DNA from: Comamonadaceae bacterium
Lineage (GTDB): Bacteria; Pseudomonadota; Gammaproteobacteria; Burkholderiales; Burkholderiaceae
Reading direction: 5' to 3'
Length of the DNA: 6,345 nucleotides
Assembly: GCA_947377705.1 (NCBI GenBank)
Contig: CANCGU010000157.1
Coordinates: 1-6,345 of the forward strand
The position numbers and the translations under genes are program-made. Below, piece after piece: positions 5,030-6,345 of the stretch. Numbering within the stretch: position 1 is the stretch's first letter; each line of letters begins with the position of its first letter. Below the pieces are notes generated by a model, which did no database searches, was not told where the DNA came from, and worked only from the letters and a program-made list of their open reading frames with translations.

Positions 5030-6345
5030 ACCCCGCAGCCTACCTTCGCCCACGCTCAATCACTGAGGTTTCACAGTGCTTGCAACGCTTGCCAGAGGCT
5101 CAACTGCTGGCCGGTGGACAAAGTCTGCTGGCAGCCTGGCGACTTGGACTTTGCAAACCCACACACTTTGTAGACCTGCAAGATGTGCCCGACTTGAAAG
5201 ACATACGCATCGAAGGCGATGCACTGTGGGTAGGTGCGATGTGCACACATGCCCAAATTGCGCAAAGTCCAATCATCGCAACGCAGTTCCCCATGCTCAG
5301 CGCGTTGGCGCATGGCATCGCCGATGCGCAAATTCGCAACGTCGGCACCATTGGCGGGGCTTTGGCTAACAACGACCCTGCGGCGTGTTGGCCCGCCGGC
5401 GTCTTGGCCATGCATGCCGACATCGTGACCAATGAACGCGTGATCAACGCTGATGCGTTTTTTCAAGGCCTCTTCACCACCGCCCTTCAAGAGGGTGAAT
5501 GGATACTGGGCCTGCGCTTTGCGCGGGTGGCATGCGCGCAGTACCTGAAGTTCGAACAAGCGGCGTCGCGTTTTGCCTTGGTCGGCGTGGCGGTAATGCG
5601 ATCGATGGACGGTGAAGTGCGCGTGGCGGTTACAGGGTTGGGCCAAGGCGTCACGCGCTGGCACGAAGCTGAAACTGCACTCACCGCTGCGTGGCATGTC
5701 GAGGCCTTGAACAAGCTGGACTTTGACGTCTCAAACGCCCAATCCGACATCCATGCCAGTGCGCAATACCGGGCACATCTGGTCGCTGTGTTGTGTCGGC
5801 GTGCTGTCGCTGCGAACACCGGCGAGTCTGGTGCTATGCCAGCGCGCACGTCAGTTGCGCGTACCTCAGTGGTGCCATCGAAAGCGCGCATTCAGGGCAG
5901 TCACTTGTTGCAAGCAACGCCAGAATATGTGTGGCATCAGTTGCTAGACCCCGCTGTGCTTCAGCGTTGCATCCCCGGTTGCACCGCCATGACGCGCACA
6001 CAGCCTGAGCACTACCAAGCAGTGGTGAAGATAGGCTTAGGTCCTGTCTCTGCCACCTTTGCAACCCAGGTTGCACTTTTTCCTGAAGCGCCCAACCCTG
6101 CATCCGTGCCCACCCGCTGTCGGCTGGTGCTCTGCGGCCAAGCAGGGGCTTTGGGCGAAGGCAAAGCCACTGTGTTGGTGCAACTGCATGCGATAGAAGA
6201 CCCGCAAACCCAAAGCATTCACACACGCCTTGATTGGCAAGCCAGCCCCGAAGTCACAGGCAAGCTGGCACAGCTAGGCAACCGATTCATGGATGCCACG
6301 GCACACAGCTTGAGTCAACAGTTTTTCAACCGCTTCAGTGCGGGG
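5026..6345 (+). CDS. FAD-binding medium subunit fused to CoxG-like SRPBCC domain (CoxM-CoxG), 3' end outside window
   Basis: Reading from the ATG at 5026, which overlaps the small subunit stop by 4 nt, the frame is open for 440 codons to the last base with no stop. Residues 1 to about 260 are the FAD-binding subunit: YLRPRSITEV at the start, AGGQSLLA (29-36) and IRNVGTIGGALANNDPAA (103-120) are the FAD-contact loops, and YLKFEQAASRFALVGVAV (173-190) begins the CO-dehydrogenase-flavoprotein C-terminal domain. A polar linker (about 262-286) follows. Residues 287-437 resemble CoxG: IQGSHLLQA, VWHQLLDPAVLQRCIPGC (302-319), GKATVLVQL (379-387), and GKLAQLGNRFMDATAHSL (412-429) with QQFFNRF (431-437). 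CoxG is an SRPBCC-fold protein linked to maturation and membrane attachment of CO dehydrogenase; joined to the FAD subunit it may tether the complex, which is inference. CoxM and CoxG are normally separate. Any C-terminal extension or membrane helix lies beyond the window. Confidence 0.9.
   Translation, partial: MNPAAYLRPRSITEVSQCLQRLPEAQLLAGGQSLLAAWRLGLCKPTHFVDLQDVPDLKDIRIEGDALWVGAMCTHAQIAQSPIIATQFPMLSALAHGIADAQIRNVGTIGGALANNDPAACWPAGVLAMHADIVTNERVINADAFFQGLFTTALQEGEWILGLRFARVACAQYLKFEQAASRFALVGVAVMRSMDGEVRVAVTGLGQGVTRWHEAETALTAAWHVEALNKLDFDVSNAQSDIHASAQYRAHLVAVLCRRAVAANTGESGAMPARTSVARTSVVPSKARIQGSHLLQATPEYVWHQLLDPAVLQRCIPGCTAMTRTQPEHYQAVVKIGLGPVSATFATQVALFPEAPNPASVPTRCRLVLCGQAGALGEGKATVLVQLHAIEDPQTQSIHTRLDWQASPEVTGKLAQLGNRFMDATAHSLSQQFFNRFSAG

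Noticed and set aside
5060..6240. Several overlapping short open frames on both strands across the end of the window
   Set aside because: They all lie inside the continuous CoxM-CoxG frame that starts at 5026 and has clear domain motifs; they are shadows of it.

Overview
The window looks like a moderately GC-rich chromosomal segment of a betaproteobacterium, most likely Burkholderiales and perhaps Comamonadaceae. That placement rests on protein style, codon use and gene content; there is no rRNA or other taxonomic marker. It is densely coding, with no tRNA, CRISPR array or insertion sequence visible. The only real intergenic region is a divergent promoter gap of about 110 bp.

Layout: (1) 8-403 (+), a RidA/YjgF-family protein that lacks the usual catalytic Arg. 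(2) 415-1341 (-), a LysR-type regulator convergent with the RidA gene. (3) 1342-1453, a divergent regulatory region holding a perfect 9-bp inverted repeat (ATTGAACAA-N13-TTGTTCAAT) that fits a LysR operator. (4) 1454 to the window end (+), a very tight four-gene operon: a molybdopterin-binding large subunit (CoxL/XdhB type), a DHDPS/NanA-superfamily lyase-like enzyme, a [2Fe-2S] small subunit (CoxS type), and an FAD-binding subunit (CoxM type) fused to a CoxG-like SRPBCC domain. The last gene is still open at base 6345. Junctions are a 4-nt ATGA overlap, a 4-nt gap and another 4-nt ATGA overlap.

Together L, S and M supply every cofactor domain of a molybdenum hydroxylase (Mo-cytosine/pyranopterin, two [2Fe-2S] clusters, FAD). 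The active-site loop is IYRGAGR, so this is a form-II or general hydroxylase, not a form-I CO dehydrogenase. A Schiff-base aldolase/dehydratase relative placed between the L and S genes suggests a catabolic route: hydroxylation of a probably cyclic or heteroaromatic substrate, then C-C or C-N cleavage or dehydration of a keto-acid intermediate. The LysR protein is the likely regulator. The substrate cannot be read from the sequence.

The most unusual points are the embedded DHDPS-like enzyme, which keeps its Schiff-base Lys but has lost the proton-relay Thr/Tyr/Tyr; the CoxM-CoxG fusion; the large subunit with an apparent in-frame internal shortening; and the gene order L-(lyase)-S-MG.
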